Source of the DNA: Thermococcus sp. M36
GTDB lineage: Archaea; Methanobacteriota_B; Thermococci; Thermococcales; Thermococcaceae
Direction of reading: 5' to 3'
Length of the DNA: 64,000 bases
Assembly (NCBI RefSeq): GCF_012027355.1
Contig: NZ_SNUH01000001.1
Span: forward strand, 310,001 to 374,000
In this document: positions 53,607 through 61,382 of the stretch, in pieces
Layout of the letters: every line of letters begins with the position of its first letter
Numbering within the stretch: position 1 is the first letter of the stretch
Notes under the pieces: generated by a model
Databases searched by the model: none
What the model was told of the DNA's origin: nothing
Seen by the model: the letters and a program-made list of their open reading frames with translations, nothing else
Program-made: the position numbers and the translations under genes

Positions 53607-55991
53607 ATGAGCTATCTCAGAAGAGATGTAATCGAGCCGCGCGTTTACCAGGAGGTCATCTACGCTCGCTGTAAGGAGACCAACTGCCTCGTGGTTCTCC
53701 CAACGGGGCTGGGAAAGACGCTCATAGCCATGCTTATAGCGGATTACAGGCTCTCAAGGTACGGTGGCAAAGTCCTCATGCTCGCCCCCACGAAGCCCCT
53801 CGCCCTCCAGCACACCGAGAGCTTTAGGAGACTCTTTGACCTCCCCCCTGAGAGAATAAACGTCCTGACGGGGGAACTCTCCCCGGACAGGCGCAGGGAG
53901 GTATGGGAGAACAGCATCGTAATAACCGCCACCCCCCAGACGGTTGAGAACGATGTCCTGACGGGTAGGGTATCCCTCAGGGACGTTGTCCTGCTGGTCA
54001 TAGACGAGGCCCACAGGGCGGTTGGGAGCTATTCCTACGTCTTTATAGCTAGGGAGTACCTTAAGACTGCCAGCCATCCCCTCGTTCTCGGTTTAACCGC
54101 TTCACCGGGAAGCGATGAGGAGAAGATACGTGAGATAGTGAAGAACCTCGGCATCAGGAGGATTGAGGTCAGAAACGAGGATTCGCCCGATGTGAAGCCC
54201 TACGTCCAGAGGATATCCTTTGAGTGGGTCAGGGTTGAGCTACCTGGGATATACAAGGAGGTCAGGAAGCTCCTTCGGGAGATGCTCAGGGAGAGTCTTA
54301 AGCCGCTCGCCCAGTTCAAGCTTGTCAGCACCTATTCGCCCGATATCTCGAAGAGGGAAGTTCTCCAGGCAGGTTCAAGGATAAACCAGGAGGTCGCGAG
54401 GGGCAACTACGAGCTGGGAAGACTGAGAATGTATCAGGCCAAAGCCGTTAAGCTCCAGCACGCGATAGAGCTCCTCGAAACCCAGGGTTTGACGGCACTG
54501 AGGGCCTACCTGAAGAAGCTCCGCGAGGACAGGAGAACAAAGTCGAGCAGGCAGCTCATGGAAGACCCCCTCATGAGGAAGGTGATATACCTACTCGTCC
54601 AGGCGAAGGAGCTGGGGATGGATCACCCGAAGATGGAGAGGCTGAAGGAGCTTGTTGAAAAGCAGCTTTCGCGAAAGCCTGATTCCAAGATCATAGTCTT
54701 CACGAACTACCGCGACACGGGACGGAAGATAGTTGAGGAACTCACGGAAATGGGGGTTTCCGCGGAGCGCTTCATCGGCCAGGCCAGCAGAAAGGACGAC
54801 AGGGGAATGAGCCAGAGACAGCAGAAAGAAGTCCTCCGACGTTTTTCAAGGGGGGAGTTCAGTGTTCTCGTTGCCACCAGCGTTGGTGAGGAGGGCCTCG
54901 ACGTCCCGGAAGTTGATCTGGTGGTGTTCTACGAGCCGGTGCCCTCGGCGATAAGGAGCATCCAGAGGCGCGGCAGAACTGGGAGGCACAGGCCCGGGAA
55001 GGTCGTGGTGCTGATGGCAAAGGGAACGCGCGATGAGGCCTATTACTGGAGCTCAAAGCGGAAGGAGCAGGGCATGTTCGACGCGATAAGGAAGATAGCC
55101 CGTGAGCTTGAGAGGGAAATACCAAAGTCTGCTGAAATAAGGGAAAACGTCCCGGAGAGTGTCGAAATGGGCAGGGGAAGGATCACCCCTCTGGACGCGT
55201 TTTTGAAGCCCAAAAAGGCCAAAGAGGAGAAGCCAGAGAAGAGCGGAGAAGGTTTGAAGTCCGAAAAGGCCGAAAAACCCGGGAAGGAATCCCTGGAGCA
55301 CCTCCCAATAAAGCCCATCTTCGTGAGGAAACCTAAGGGAATAGTGGTCTATGTGGACAGCCGCGAGTTAAGAAGCGGGGTACCAAAGCACCTGAAGGAG
55401 CTTGGTGCGGAGGTTGAAGTGAGGACGCTCGATATTGCCGACTACGTAGTCAGCGAGGAGGTGGGGATAGAGCGCAAGAGCGCCAACGACTTCATCCAGT
55501 CAATAATAGACGGTAGGCTCTTTGACCAAGTAGAGCGGCTCAAAAAGGCGTACGAGAAACCCGTCATAATCATCGAAGGCGAGCTCTACGGCATCAGAAA
55601 CGTCCACCCCAACGCCATCAGGGGTGCGATAGCGGCCGTGACCCTTGATTGGGGTGTTCCGATACTGTTCTCCTCGGGGAAGGAGGAGACCGCCCAGTTC
55701 ATCTACCTCCTGGCGAAGCGCGAGCAGGAAGAGAGGAAAAAGGAGGTCCGCCTGAGGAGTGAGAAGAAGGCCTTGACCCTTGCGGAGAGGCAAAGGCTTA
55801 TAGTCGAGGGCCTGCCCAACGTTTCGGCAACGCTCGCTAAGAGGCTCCTGAAACACTTCGGCAGCGTTGAGCGTGTCTTTACCGCAACCGAGGAGGAACT
55901 GCAGGAGGTTGAAGGGATCGGGCCGAAGAAGGCGAGGGAGATAAGAAAGGTGATCACCGCACCCTACGTCGAAGAGGAAAGCAGCGAGTAG
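53607..55991 (+). CDS. hef: Hef helicase/nuclease (XPF/FANCM family)
   Basis: A 794-aa enzyme for stalled replication forks. N-terminal SF2 helicase: VVLPTGLGKTLIAML (motif I, about residues 29-43), VIDEAHRAVG (motif II), TASPGSD and SIQRRGRTGRHRPGKVVVLMAKG (motif VI). A charged Lys/Glu linker (about 530-590) leads to the XPF nuclease core with VYVDSRELRSG and ERKSANDFIQSI, then a tandem HhH (VSATLAKRLLKHFGS and VEGIGPKKAREIRKV). Pyrococcus Hef cuts fork structures with this same layout. Complete, no damage. Confidence 0.96.
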   Translation: MSYLRRDVIEPRVYQEVIYARCKETNCLVVLPTGLGKTLIAMLIADYRLSRYGGKVLMLAPTKPLALQHTESFRRLFDLPPERINVLTGELSPDRRREVWENSIVITATPQTVENDVLTGRVSLRDVVLLVIDEAHRAVGSYSYVFIAREYLKTASHPLVLGLTASPGSDEEKIREIVKNLGIRRIEVRNEDSPDVKPYVQRISFEWVRVELPGIYKEVRKLLREMLRESLKPLAQFKLVSTYSPDISKREVLQAGSRINQEVARGNYELGRLRMYQAKAVKLQHAIELLETQGLTALRAYLKKLREDRRTKSSRQLMEDPLMRKVIYLLVQAKELGMDHPKMERLKELVEKQLSRKPDSKIIVFTNYRDTGRKIVEELTEMGVSAERFIGQASRKDDRGMSQRQQKEVLRRFSRGEFSVLVATSVGEEGLDVPEVDLVVFYEPVPSAIRSIQRRGRTGRHRPGKVVVLMAKGTRDEAYYWSSKRKEQGMFDAIRKIARELEREIPKSAEIRENVPESVEMGRGRITPLDAFLKPKKAKEEKPEKSGEGLKSEKAEKPGKESLEHLPIKPIFVRKPKGIVVYVDSRELRSGVPKHLKELGAEVEVRTLDIADYVVSEEVGIERKSANDFIQSIIDGRLFDQVERLKKAYEKPVIIIEGELYGIRNVHPNAIRGAIAAVTLDWGVPILFSSGKEETAQFIYLLAKREQEERKKEVRLRSEKKALTLAERQRLIVEGLPNVSATLAKRLLKHFGSVERVFTATEEELQEVEGIGPKKAREIRKVITAPYVEEESSE

Positions 55992-56022
55992 ATATCACCC
56001 CCCACCCTCACCCCTATCCTGG

Positions 56023-56241
56023 GTGGTATGCTGGGTAATTGCATCAGAACCCGTCCCGCTGGCAACGCTCGCAGGAGTGTTCCTAGTAAGTGTTCTCTCC
56101 AACCACTCCGGTTACAGTGATGCCGGTCTCTTACTGCTCGTTGCCGCGTACGTTATGCCCGTCCTTTCGTTCCTGCTGGGGGCTGCGGTTTACACATCTT
56201 CCTTCATCAAAAGGAGTATTGCAAAGTCCCCCCAGATCTAA
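56023..56241 (+). CDS. Small membrane protein, uncertain
   Basis: A 72-aa frame from GTG 56023 with two hydrophobic spans (residues 11-28 and 37-62). It follows hef by 31 bp and is next to the tnpB element. A ribosome binding site is not clearly spaced, and no TATA box is visible, so it may be read from the hef transcript or be a gene remnant. It shares no recognised family; treat as tentative. Confidence 0.45.
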   Translation: MVCWVIASEPVPLATLAGVFLVSVLSNHSGYSDAGLLLLVAAYVMPVLSFLLGAAVYTSSFIKRSIAKSPQI

Positions 56242-56287
56242 ATCGAAGGGCTTTTTTGTGGAGATTTCAAAGGAAGAGACCGGAAGT

Positions 56288-56480
56288 CTGACCTCCTCCC
56301 CGCCGTGAACGGCGAGGGTTCCAACGGTTTAACCCCTCGCTAAAGACGGGGAGGTTCGAGGGGCTCCATTAAAGCCCAACTCAAAGCGGGCTTTCAGCCC
56401 CTCAGGCCGGGTCTTCGGCCAATTACCCCTCCCTTGAGCGTACAAACCACCCAAGTTCGGGGTTATCGTTTTCACGACCT
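56288..56480 (-). ncRNA. Predicted omega RNA region of the tnpB element
   Basis: TnpB proteins use an RNA (omega RNA) encoded by the 3' end of tnpB and the right end, with the guide taken from the flanking DNA. Here the region holds two hairpins: one inside the tnpB end (around 56333-56352, CCCCTCG...CGGGG) and the right-end hairpin at 56301-56314. The guide would be the 15-20 bp just left of 56288. This is inference from TnpB biology; exact ends are not visible. Confidence 0.4.
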
Positions 56481-57639
56481 TCCTCAAAATGTTGAAAGCT
56501 CCAACTAAATCAGCGTTGAAGATAAGCCCCTCTGCGGGACACTTAAATAATCCACGAACAAACCTCGCCCCCTCGTGGGGCTTCCCGCAGACGGGGCAAG
56601 TTTTAGACGTGAAAGCCTCATTAACAACCAAAACCTGAATACCATACTCTTCAGCCACTTCTTTTAGACGTTGAATCACCATATTGAACCGCCACACGTG
56701 AGAGAGGATAAAATTCTGTTTTCTACCCTTCTCCGACCCTCTGGCTATTCCCTTTGGATAGCCAACCACAATCCTCGAAACTCCAAGGTGATAGAGTTTT
56801 TCGACAGTCTGTCTAACTGCAGTATTGATGTAGTGTTTTGCTTGAAGTTTGGTCCTCTGGTGCATTCTTTTGAGTTTTCTGCTCTTCTTACAGCCCGATT
56901 TATTGAGTTTCGACTGGTAATCGGCAATTTTGTTTTGCCAGTAGAATGCAATGCTCTTTAGCGGTCTGCCATTGACTAAGAAACTCTCCCCGTTCTCAAC
57001 GTAAACGGCCATTAAGTTATTCACTCCCAAGTCAATGCCAGCAGAGAGGTTGCCCAAGGGTTGTTTTGGAACATCTACCCACTCGTCTCCAATTAGTTTC
57101 TCTTCAATAGTGAAACCGATGTGAGCATACCACTTCATCTTAACGTCGTCATAAGTTATCTCTAACCTTCCCCGCTTGCCCTTCAGGTGTATCCTGCCTT
57201 TGAACTGAATTTCAAGGCGTTTGAACTTGCCGAGGCCTTTGAGGATTAGCGTATTCCCCTCAATTTTGTACTGGTCGTTCCTGAGAATTAAAAACAATTT
57301 CCTCTTCTCATTTTCTTTCAGATAGTTTGGTGGTCTCGGTTTGAACCATTCGGGTAGTTCTCCATTCCTTTTGCTCCGAAGGAGCGAGAAAAAGCTTCTC
57401 CAAGCTTCGGCGTTTTTCCTCGCTATTGTCTGAACCGTCGCAGAACCTATCTCTTTCTTGAACTCTTCATAGACTATCTTCTGCGTTTTCAGAAAGTCCA
57501 CAGGTTTGCCCCCGAAGAATTCCTGTCTCCGTAGGTAATTCACTCGGTTCCAGACCTTTCTCGTGGCGTGGGCTAATTCGAATAGGGTTTTCTCCTGCTC
57601 CTTGCTTGGCTGGAGTTTTACTGTTACCGTCCGCTTCAT
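56329..57639 (-). CDS. tnpB: TnpB RNA-guided nuclease of IS605 family
   Basis: A 436-aa TnpB with all three RuvC residues visible: Asp in AGIDLGVNNLMAVY (about 203-216), Glu in VVNEAFTSKTCPVC, and Asp in FNADLVGAFNIL. The N-terminal helix-turn-helix/bridge and zinc ribbon are typical. The zinc ribbon has CPVC and then C-P-A-E, so the fourth cysteine is missing, a variation to check. Full length and intact frame suggest an active guide-dependent nuclease. ATG 57639 is the family start. Confidence 0.93.
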   Translation of the reverse strand: MKRTVTVKLQPSKEQEKTLFELAHATRKVWNRVNYLRRQEFFGGKPVDFLKTQKIVYEEFKKEIGSATVQTIARKNAEAWRSFFSLLRSKRNGELPEWFKPRPPNYLKENEKRKLFLILRNDQYKIEGNTLILKGLGKFKRLEIQFKGRIHLKGKRGRLEITYDDVKMKWYAHIGFTIEEKLIGDEWVDVPKQPLGNLSAGIDLGVNNLMAVYVENGESFLVNGRPLKSIAFYWQNKIADYQSKLNKSGCKKSRKLKRMHQRTKLQAKHYINTAVRQTVEKLYHLGVSRIVVGYPKGIARGSEKGRKQNFILSHVWRFNMVIQRLKEVAEEYGIQVLVVNEAFTSKTCPVCGKPHEGARFVRGLFKCPAEGLIFNADLVGAFNILRKVVKTITPNLGGLYAQGRGNWPKTRPEGLKARFELGFNGAPRTSPSLARG

Positions 57640-57814
57640 CTCAAAGTATGGTATGGGTTTTGGGGTTTAAAAGAGCATTGCTTTCCCGCCCAATGGCTCG
57701 TTGGGCGGTTTACTGCATCCCCGTCCTGAAGGGCGAGGTTTTCGGAAGAAAAATATAAACGTTAGAAAGATTCAGGAACGTTGGAAGGTTATCATAACAG
57801 GGCTCTGCTTTTAT

Positions 57815-58060
57815 GTCGCATCCTTCAACATTTTTTATACCCTTCACCTGCCAGTTCCTGACTTCAAATCCGTTTTTTCATAAAATCGCCTGGCATTTTC
57901 ATCCTCTGGAATTACGCTTAGCCCTCCTCAGCTATCTTTTCTTTGCCCACTTCTGAGCCAAGGCCTTTGCCCTCGTATTCCTCTCGAACCCAGAGAACGT
58001 GAATGTGGGCTTCCCATTGAACGGCAAAAGTTCAATCCCCCCATATCCTTGTAAAGGAAA
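57815..58060 (-). pseudogene. Broken GNAT acetyltransferase
   Basis: On the minus strand pieces of a GNAT enzyme occur in several frames: AHIHVLWVREEYEGKGLGSEV (58023 down to about 57945; motif A with REEYEGKGLG), then IPEDENARRFYEK and NGFEVRNWQVKGIK further down. A stop and frame changes separate them, so no full protein can be made. The 3' part ends close to the left end of the tnpB element. This is a decayed gene. Confidence 0.7.
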
Positions 58061-58089
58061 GATGCTCTACCAGAGTTTTCAATGGCTTC

Positions 58090-58220
58090 AAAATAAACCC
58101 TGAAATTTTCCCATGGGTGTTCTACGAGAGGAAGGGTTCGTGAGGGTTGCTTCGATCGATCCTTATCCCGAGTGGGGTGAGGAAGCGCTGATATACATGA
58201 AGTGCCTCCGAAAAATTTAA
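58090..58220 (+). pseudogene. C-terminal GNAT fragment
   Basis: On the plus strand, INPEIFPWVFYERKG, then after a frame change EGFVRVASIDPYPEWGEEAL and YMKCLRKI with stop at 58218. The FYER-x-GF pattern and length match the last part of a GNAT fold. The upstream half is missing; the remnant at 57815-58060 points the other way. The stop is 25 bp before the MFS gene. Confidence 0.65.
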
Positions 58221-58244
58221 ATGCAAAGTTATTCATTAATTCCC

Positions 58245-59412
58245 ATGCGCTGGAGTGAGATTCCCCGTGGCGCCAAGGCATACATGCTCTACCACACCAT
58301 CATAGCGCCCGGGCTGATAGTCTGGATTCTCTTTCCCCTTTACCTCATGAAGACTGGCTACTCCATTCTGGAGGTCGGGGCGTTCTTCACCGCCGTTAAC
58401 GTCGCCGCTATCCCGCTCACATACCTCTTCGGCAGGCTCTTCAACCGCTGGGACATAAAGAAGGGCTTAATCGCGATAGACGTCCTCGACGGGATAGCCT
58501 ACGTCCTCTACGGCATCTCGAAAGGAGCTATAGCGCCTTTCCTACTCTTCGCTGGAAGGGCCATAGAGAAGCTCTCCTCCATGCTCTACCCCCTCTACCG
58601 GGCTTACGAGCAGATAATCTATCCGGAGGAGAAATACGAGGAGATTTTCGCATGGCACCTCCGCCTCCCCGAGATCGCGAGGGCACTAACGTTTCCTCTT
58701 CTCGGCTATCTCCTCGGGTACGTCTACACCGAACCGGAGCACTACCGTCTTGCTTTCCTCTTCTTCGGCCTGCTCTCGGTTTTTACCATCGCATACATTC
58801 GGTTCTTCCTTCCGAGCGTCGGAAAGGAGGAGAGGGTTGCGCCAGAGGGCTTCACCTTTAAAGCAGGCGAGTTCAAGCTCCTTCTCGTCTTCGAGGCTCT
58901 CCTCACCCTCGCGTGGGAGCTCGCCCCGGAGATAGTGCTCATCAACTATGTCGTTTTCGTGCTCCACAAGACCGTCTTTGAGGTCACGCTGATAGCGGTG
59001 GCGAGCAGTGTGGCGTCAATCCTCGGCACCTATACCAGCGAGAGGGTGCCCAAGGAAAAAGGCTTCCGGGCGATAGCATTCGGGATGTTCCTTAACGCGT
59101 TTTATGCATTAGTTATGGCGCTCTCACCGCCTTTCTGGCTTGTCCTTGCGGTTTACGCGCTGGGCGACTTCGGGAACACCTTCTGGTTCCCGTTCTACAG
59201 AGCGTGGATGTTTAGAATAATCCCCAAGGACAAGGCGAGCGAGTTCCATGCGGCGATTTCCAGCTACCGCAGGCTGATAGGGATGATTGCCCCGTTCATA
59301 GCCGGCGCGCTGGCAAGTGTCCACGCGACCCTGCCCTACGCGGCGAGCCTGGGGTTCTTCGCGCTGGCCGGGGGGGATGTTCGTGGTGATTTCGAAGAAG
59401 AACAGAAGATGA
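58245..59412 (+). pseudogene. MFS transporter, frameshifted near its end at a G7 tract
   Basis: A major facilitator with ten to twelve membrane helices (first: residues about 15-40; last: SLGFFALAGG) of about 388 aa. In the current sequence a seven-G run at 59370-59376 puts the last residues in a wrong frame that runs on to 59603 without membrane features. With six G the end is GGMFVVISKKNRR and stop 59410-59412, which leaves a clean 1-bp gap before the convergent gene at 59414. ATG 58245 is probably leaderless (TATA near 58212-58219). Substrate unknown; either a sequence error or a real mutation. Confidence 0.8.
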
Positions 59413-59413
59413 C

Positions 59414-59662
59414 TCATTTTCTATCTCCAGTTTCCACGTGCCGCCGAGAAAATCCTGAAATGTCTCTAAGGCTGACGCCTTCTAGCGGGTCGAACTCCCT
59501 CATGAGCTCCTCAACGAGCTCATTGGGAAGACCCTCACTCCTGAGAGCCTTTTTAAAGTGCCGCTTGCCCCGGTTTACAGCCCGAAATAGCCCGGCTACT
59601 TGAAACAAAAGCCGCGGGAGGTTGAAGAGAAGAAATTTAAAGAGAGAACGGCCGAGGCTCAC
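59414..59662 (-). CDS. 82-aa hypothetical protein
   Basis: A small, basic-to-amphipathic protein (MSLGRSLFKFLLFNLPRLL start, then FRAVNRGKRHFKKALRSEG and a Leu/Glu-rich helix LVEELMREF). It may bind membrane through the Phe/Leu-rich N-terminus. Its ATG overlaps the stop of the 59659 gene, so it belongs to the wHTH operon. The convergent MFS gene stops 1 bp away. Not recognised. Confidence 0.7.
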   Translation of the reverse strand: MSLGRSLFKFLLFNLPRLLFQVAGLFRAVNRGKRHFKKALRSEGLPNELVEELMREFDPLEGVSLRDISGFSRRHVETGDRK

Positions 59663-60180
59663 TCTTTCTCCCTCTCTTCCTCCTCGACGATCCCGAGCCC
59701 CTTCTTACCTGAGTGCACAATGTTGACTGTTGGCCCTCCGTGGCGGCTTATCCCCTTCGTTACGAAGCCCTGGAACATCTCCAGCAGGCTCTTGGCGGCG
59801 TTGATGCTGTTCATGTACTCCTTGGTGAGCTCAGTCGCCGTCTCCTTGTCCATACCGGCCTCGACAAGGTTCTTGTAGAATTCGGCCACGCTCTTGCCCA
59901 TCGCCTGCATCTTCTCCGGGCTGTAAAGCTCCATCAGGAGCTCCTTAAGGGGGCCGAGAATGTCCTCTATCATGGGGCCGACCTTGTCCATGAGCATCGC
60001 GACCTTGTCGAGATCCCTGTCGCCCTCATAGGCATTTATGAGGTCTTCAATAATGTCGACCTTCTTCTCTAGGAGCTTGATCTCCTCCTCACTCTTGGCG
60101 TTCCTTATCCCCTCAACCAGTTCTTCCAGTAGCTTCTCCAGCTGGGTCGGGCCCTTCTTCTCAACTTCAATGTCCACCAT
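59659..60180 (-). CDS. Helical protein, possibly DUF1641-like
   Basis: A 173-aa acidic, all-helical protein: KVDIIEDLINAYEGDRDLDKVAMLMDK (about residues 40-66), LKELLMELYSPEKMQAMGKS and a C-terminal INAAKSLLEMFQGFVTKG, with a Glu-rich tail. The spacing reminds of DUF1641 proteins, but the match is not secure. ATG 60180 follows GAGGTGGTTGAT. It lies directly downstream of the wHTH regulator (10 bp) and shares an upstream motif with it, so both are likely one regulated unit. Confidence 0.72.
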   Translation of the reverse strand: MVDIEVEKKGPTQLEKLLEELVEGIRNAKSEEEIKLLEKKVDIIEDLINAYEGDRDLDKVAMLMDKVGPMIEDILGPLKELLMELYSPEKMQAMGKSVAEFYKNLVEAGMDKETATELTKEYMNSINAAKSLLEMFQGFVTKGISRHGGPTVNIVHSGKKGLGIVEEEEREKE

Positions 60181-60190
60181 ATCAACCACC

Positions 60191-60637
60191 TCAATAATCC
60201 TTAGTCTGCTCAAACCTAATCGGCATTCCGATCAGCTCTAACCACTTTCTGACCACGTCGCGGGAAAGGGTGTATACCCTACCCCTGCTGCCCTCAACCG
60301 GGACTTCCCTCACAACTCCGAGCTCCACAAGCCCCTCCAGCTTCGCCCGGACGGTGTTGCGCGATGCTTTTCCGCGCCTGCCCTTGAGCTCGCGCGCTAT
60401 CTGGCTCACGTTTGCCCTCCTGAGGTCGAAGAGAATCCTCACTATCTCCCTCGCTATTGGGTCGTGCTTTATCTCCGGGATAACGACGTCTATGCCCAGC
60501 CCGCCGTATTCGGCGTATATGTTGAGCAACCGGAGGTAGGACTGCGCCATTTGAGAAACGATCTCGAAGCTCGCCCTCATTGCCTCGAGGGCCTTCTTGA
60601 GCTCCTGGACTTCCCTGGCGAGGTCTTCATCGGGCAT
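60191..60637 (-). CDS. Winged-helix transcription regulator
   Basis: A 148-aa regulator: a coiled-coil N-terminal part (residues 5-40, EVQELKKALEAMRASFEIV) and a winged helix in the second half (about 68-140; REIVRILFDLRRANVSQIARELKG, then NTVRAKLEGLVELGVVREVP and RVYTLSRD). ATG 60637 is chosen because TTG 60658 lies inside an operator half-site. An inverted repeat (60648-60692) surrounds its TATA box, so it probably represses itself and the genes downstream. Ligand unknown. Confidence 0.82.
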   Translation of the reverse strand: MPDEDLAREVQELKKALEAMRASFEIVSQMAQSYLRLLNIYAEYGGLGIDVVIPEIKHDPIAREIVRILFDLRRANVSQIARELKGRRGKASRNTVRAKLEGLVELGVVREVPVEGSRGRVYTLSRDVVRKWLELIGMPIRFEQTKDY

Positions 60638-60647
60638 AATGGTTCCT

Positions 60648-60692
60648 TGTCTGCTCAATCATATAGCCTTTCCGGTCAGAGATGAGCAGACA
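60648..60692 (-). promoter_or_regulatory. Inverted-repeat operator of the wHTH operon
   Basis: TGTCTGCTCA (60648-60657) and TGAGCAGACA (60683-60692) are perfect 10-bp inverted arms, 35 bp centre to centre, with a TATA-like GGCTATATGATT between them. A third copy, GTCTGCTCA (60204-60212), precedes the start of the next gene. The repeated motif points to binding by the local winged-helix protein. Confidence 0.62.
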
Positions 60693-60729
60693 TGAAGAAC
60701 TTATGAAAATGGGCAGCGGTGCCCTCTGC

Positions 60730-61320
60730 TCACTGCTTCTTTATTTCCCCCACCCAGACGTACCGGTTTATCCTCTCAAAGCTGCACTCCAGCTCAAGCT
60801 TCCTGCAGATTCCCCTGAGGTGGGTTAGGGTTGCGAAGTACTCGTCCTCAATCTCCTCTGTTATGCCGTCCTCCTCGGCTATACGCCTCTTTTCCTCCCT
60901 TGACTCAAACATGACGTCGGCGATGACTACCTTCCCACCAGGCTTTAGAACCCGAAGCATCTCCCTTATCGCGTCTTCTTTCTCACCGTCCGGTACGTGA
61001 TGGAAAGTGTAGGTACTTATCACGGTGTCAGCTACTCCATCCGGTAGGGGGAGTGCCAAGAAGTGGCCGTCGAGCGGCTCGAAGCCGTGTTTCTCGGCGA
61101 ACTTCCTGCGCATGCCCTTGGATGGCTCAACACCTATGTATCCCTTGCAGTTGAGAAAGTGCAGGATGTTTCCGGTGCCACAGCCAATGTCTACAACAAG
61201 GCCCGTGGCCCTCTCCGCGACGAGCTTGAGAACCTTTTCGTAGTCCCTGTGTATCCAGTCCTCCTTTGTTACGTCCTCGTCGTAGCTCCTCGCCCATCCG
61301 TCGAAGTCCCACCTCTCCAT
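60730..61320 (-). CDS. Class I SAM-dependent methyltransferase
   Basis: A 196-aa methyltransferase: motif I VVDIGCGTGNILHFL (about residues 42-56), acidic GVEPSKGM, the substrate-side TYTFHHVPDG and LKPGGKVVIADV. It starts with WDFDGWARSYDED as small-molecule or lipid methylases often do. No rRNA or protein target is indicated. ATG 61320. The gene is divergent from the MFS gene at 61383. Confidence 0.9.
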   Translation of the reverse strand: MERWDFDGWARSYDEDVTKEDWIHRDYEKVLKLVAERATGLVVDIGCGTGNILHFLNCKGYIGVEPSKGMRRKFAEKHGFEPLDGHFLALPLPDGVADTVISTYTFHHVPDGEKEDAIREMLRVLKPGGKVVIADVMFESREEKRRIAEEDGITEEIEDEYFATLTHLRGICRKLELECSFERINRYVWVGEIKKQ

Positions 61321-61382
61321 TTCAGACCCCAGATGAAATCAGCCTCATAAGTCTTTTAAATCCTCCCTCTGACTTTCTTCTC

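Larger units (their letters stand above)
56288..57740 (-). mobile_element. IS200/IS605-type element with tnpB only (IS1341 group)
   Basis: The element is read leftwards. Its right end at 56288 (CTGACCTCCTCCC plus hairpin CGCCGT-GA-ACGGCG at 56301-56314) lies beyond the tnpB stop. The left end near 57722-57735 has the sister hairpin CGTCCT-GA-AGGGCG, and a further 8-bp inverted repeat CCGCCCAA/TTGGGCGG lies at 57686-57708. There is no tnpA, so transposition needs a TnpA acting in trans. It lies between a small membrane ORF and broken acetyltransferase genes. Exact outer boundaries need an empty site. Confidence 0.85.

Noticed and set aside
57928-58281. 117-aa minus-strand frame as an intact gene
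   Set aside because: Only short pieces read as GNAT and they change frame; the rest is the antisense of the plus-strand GNAT fragment and the MFS start.
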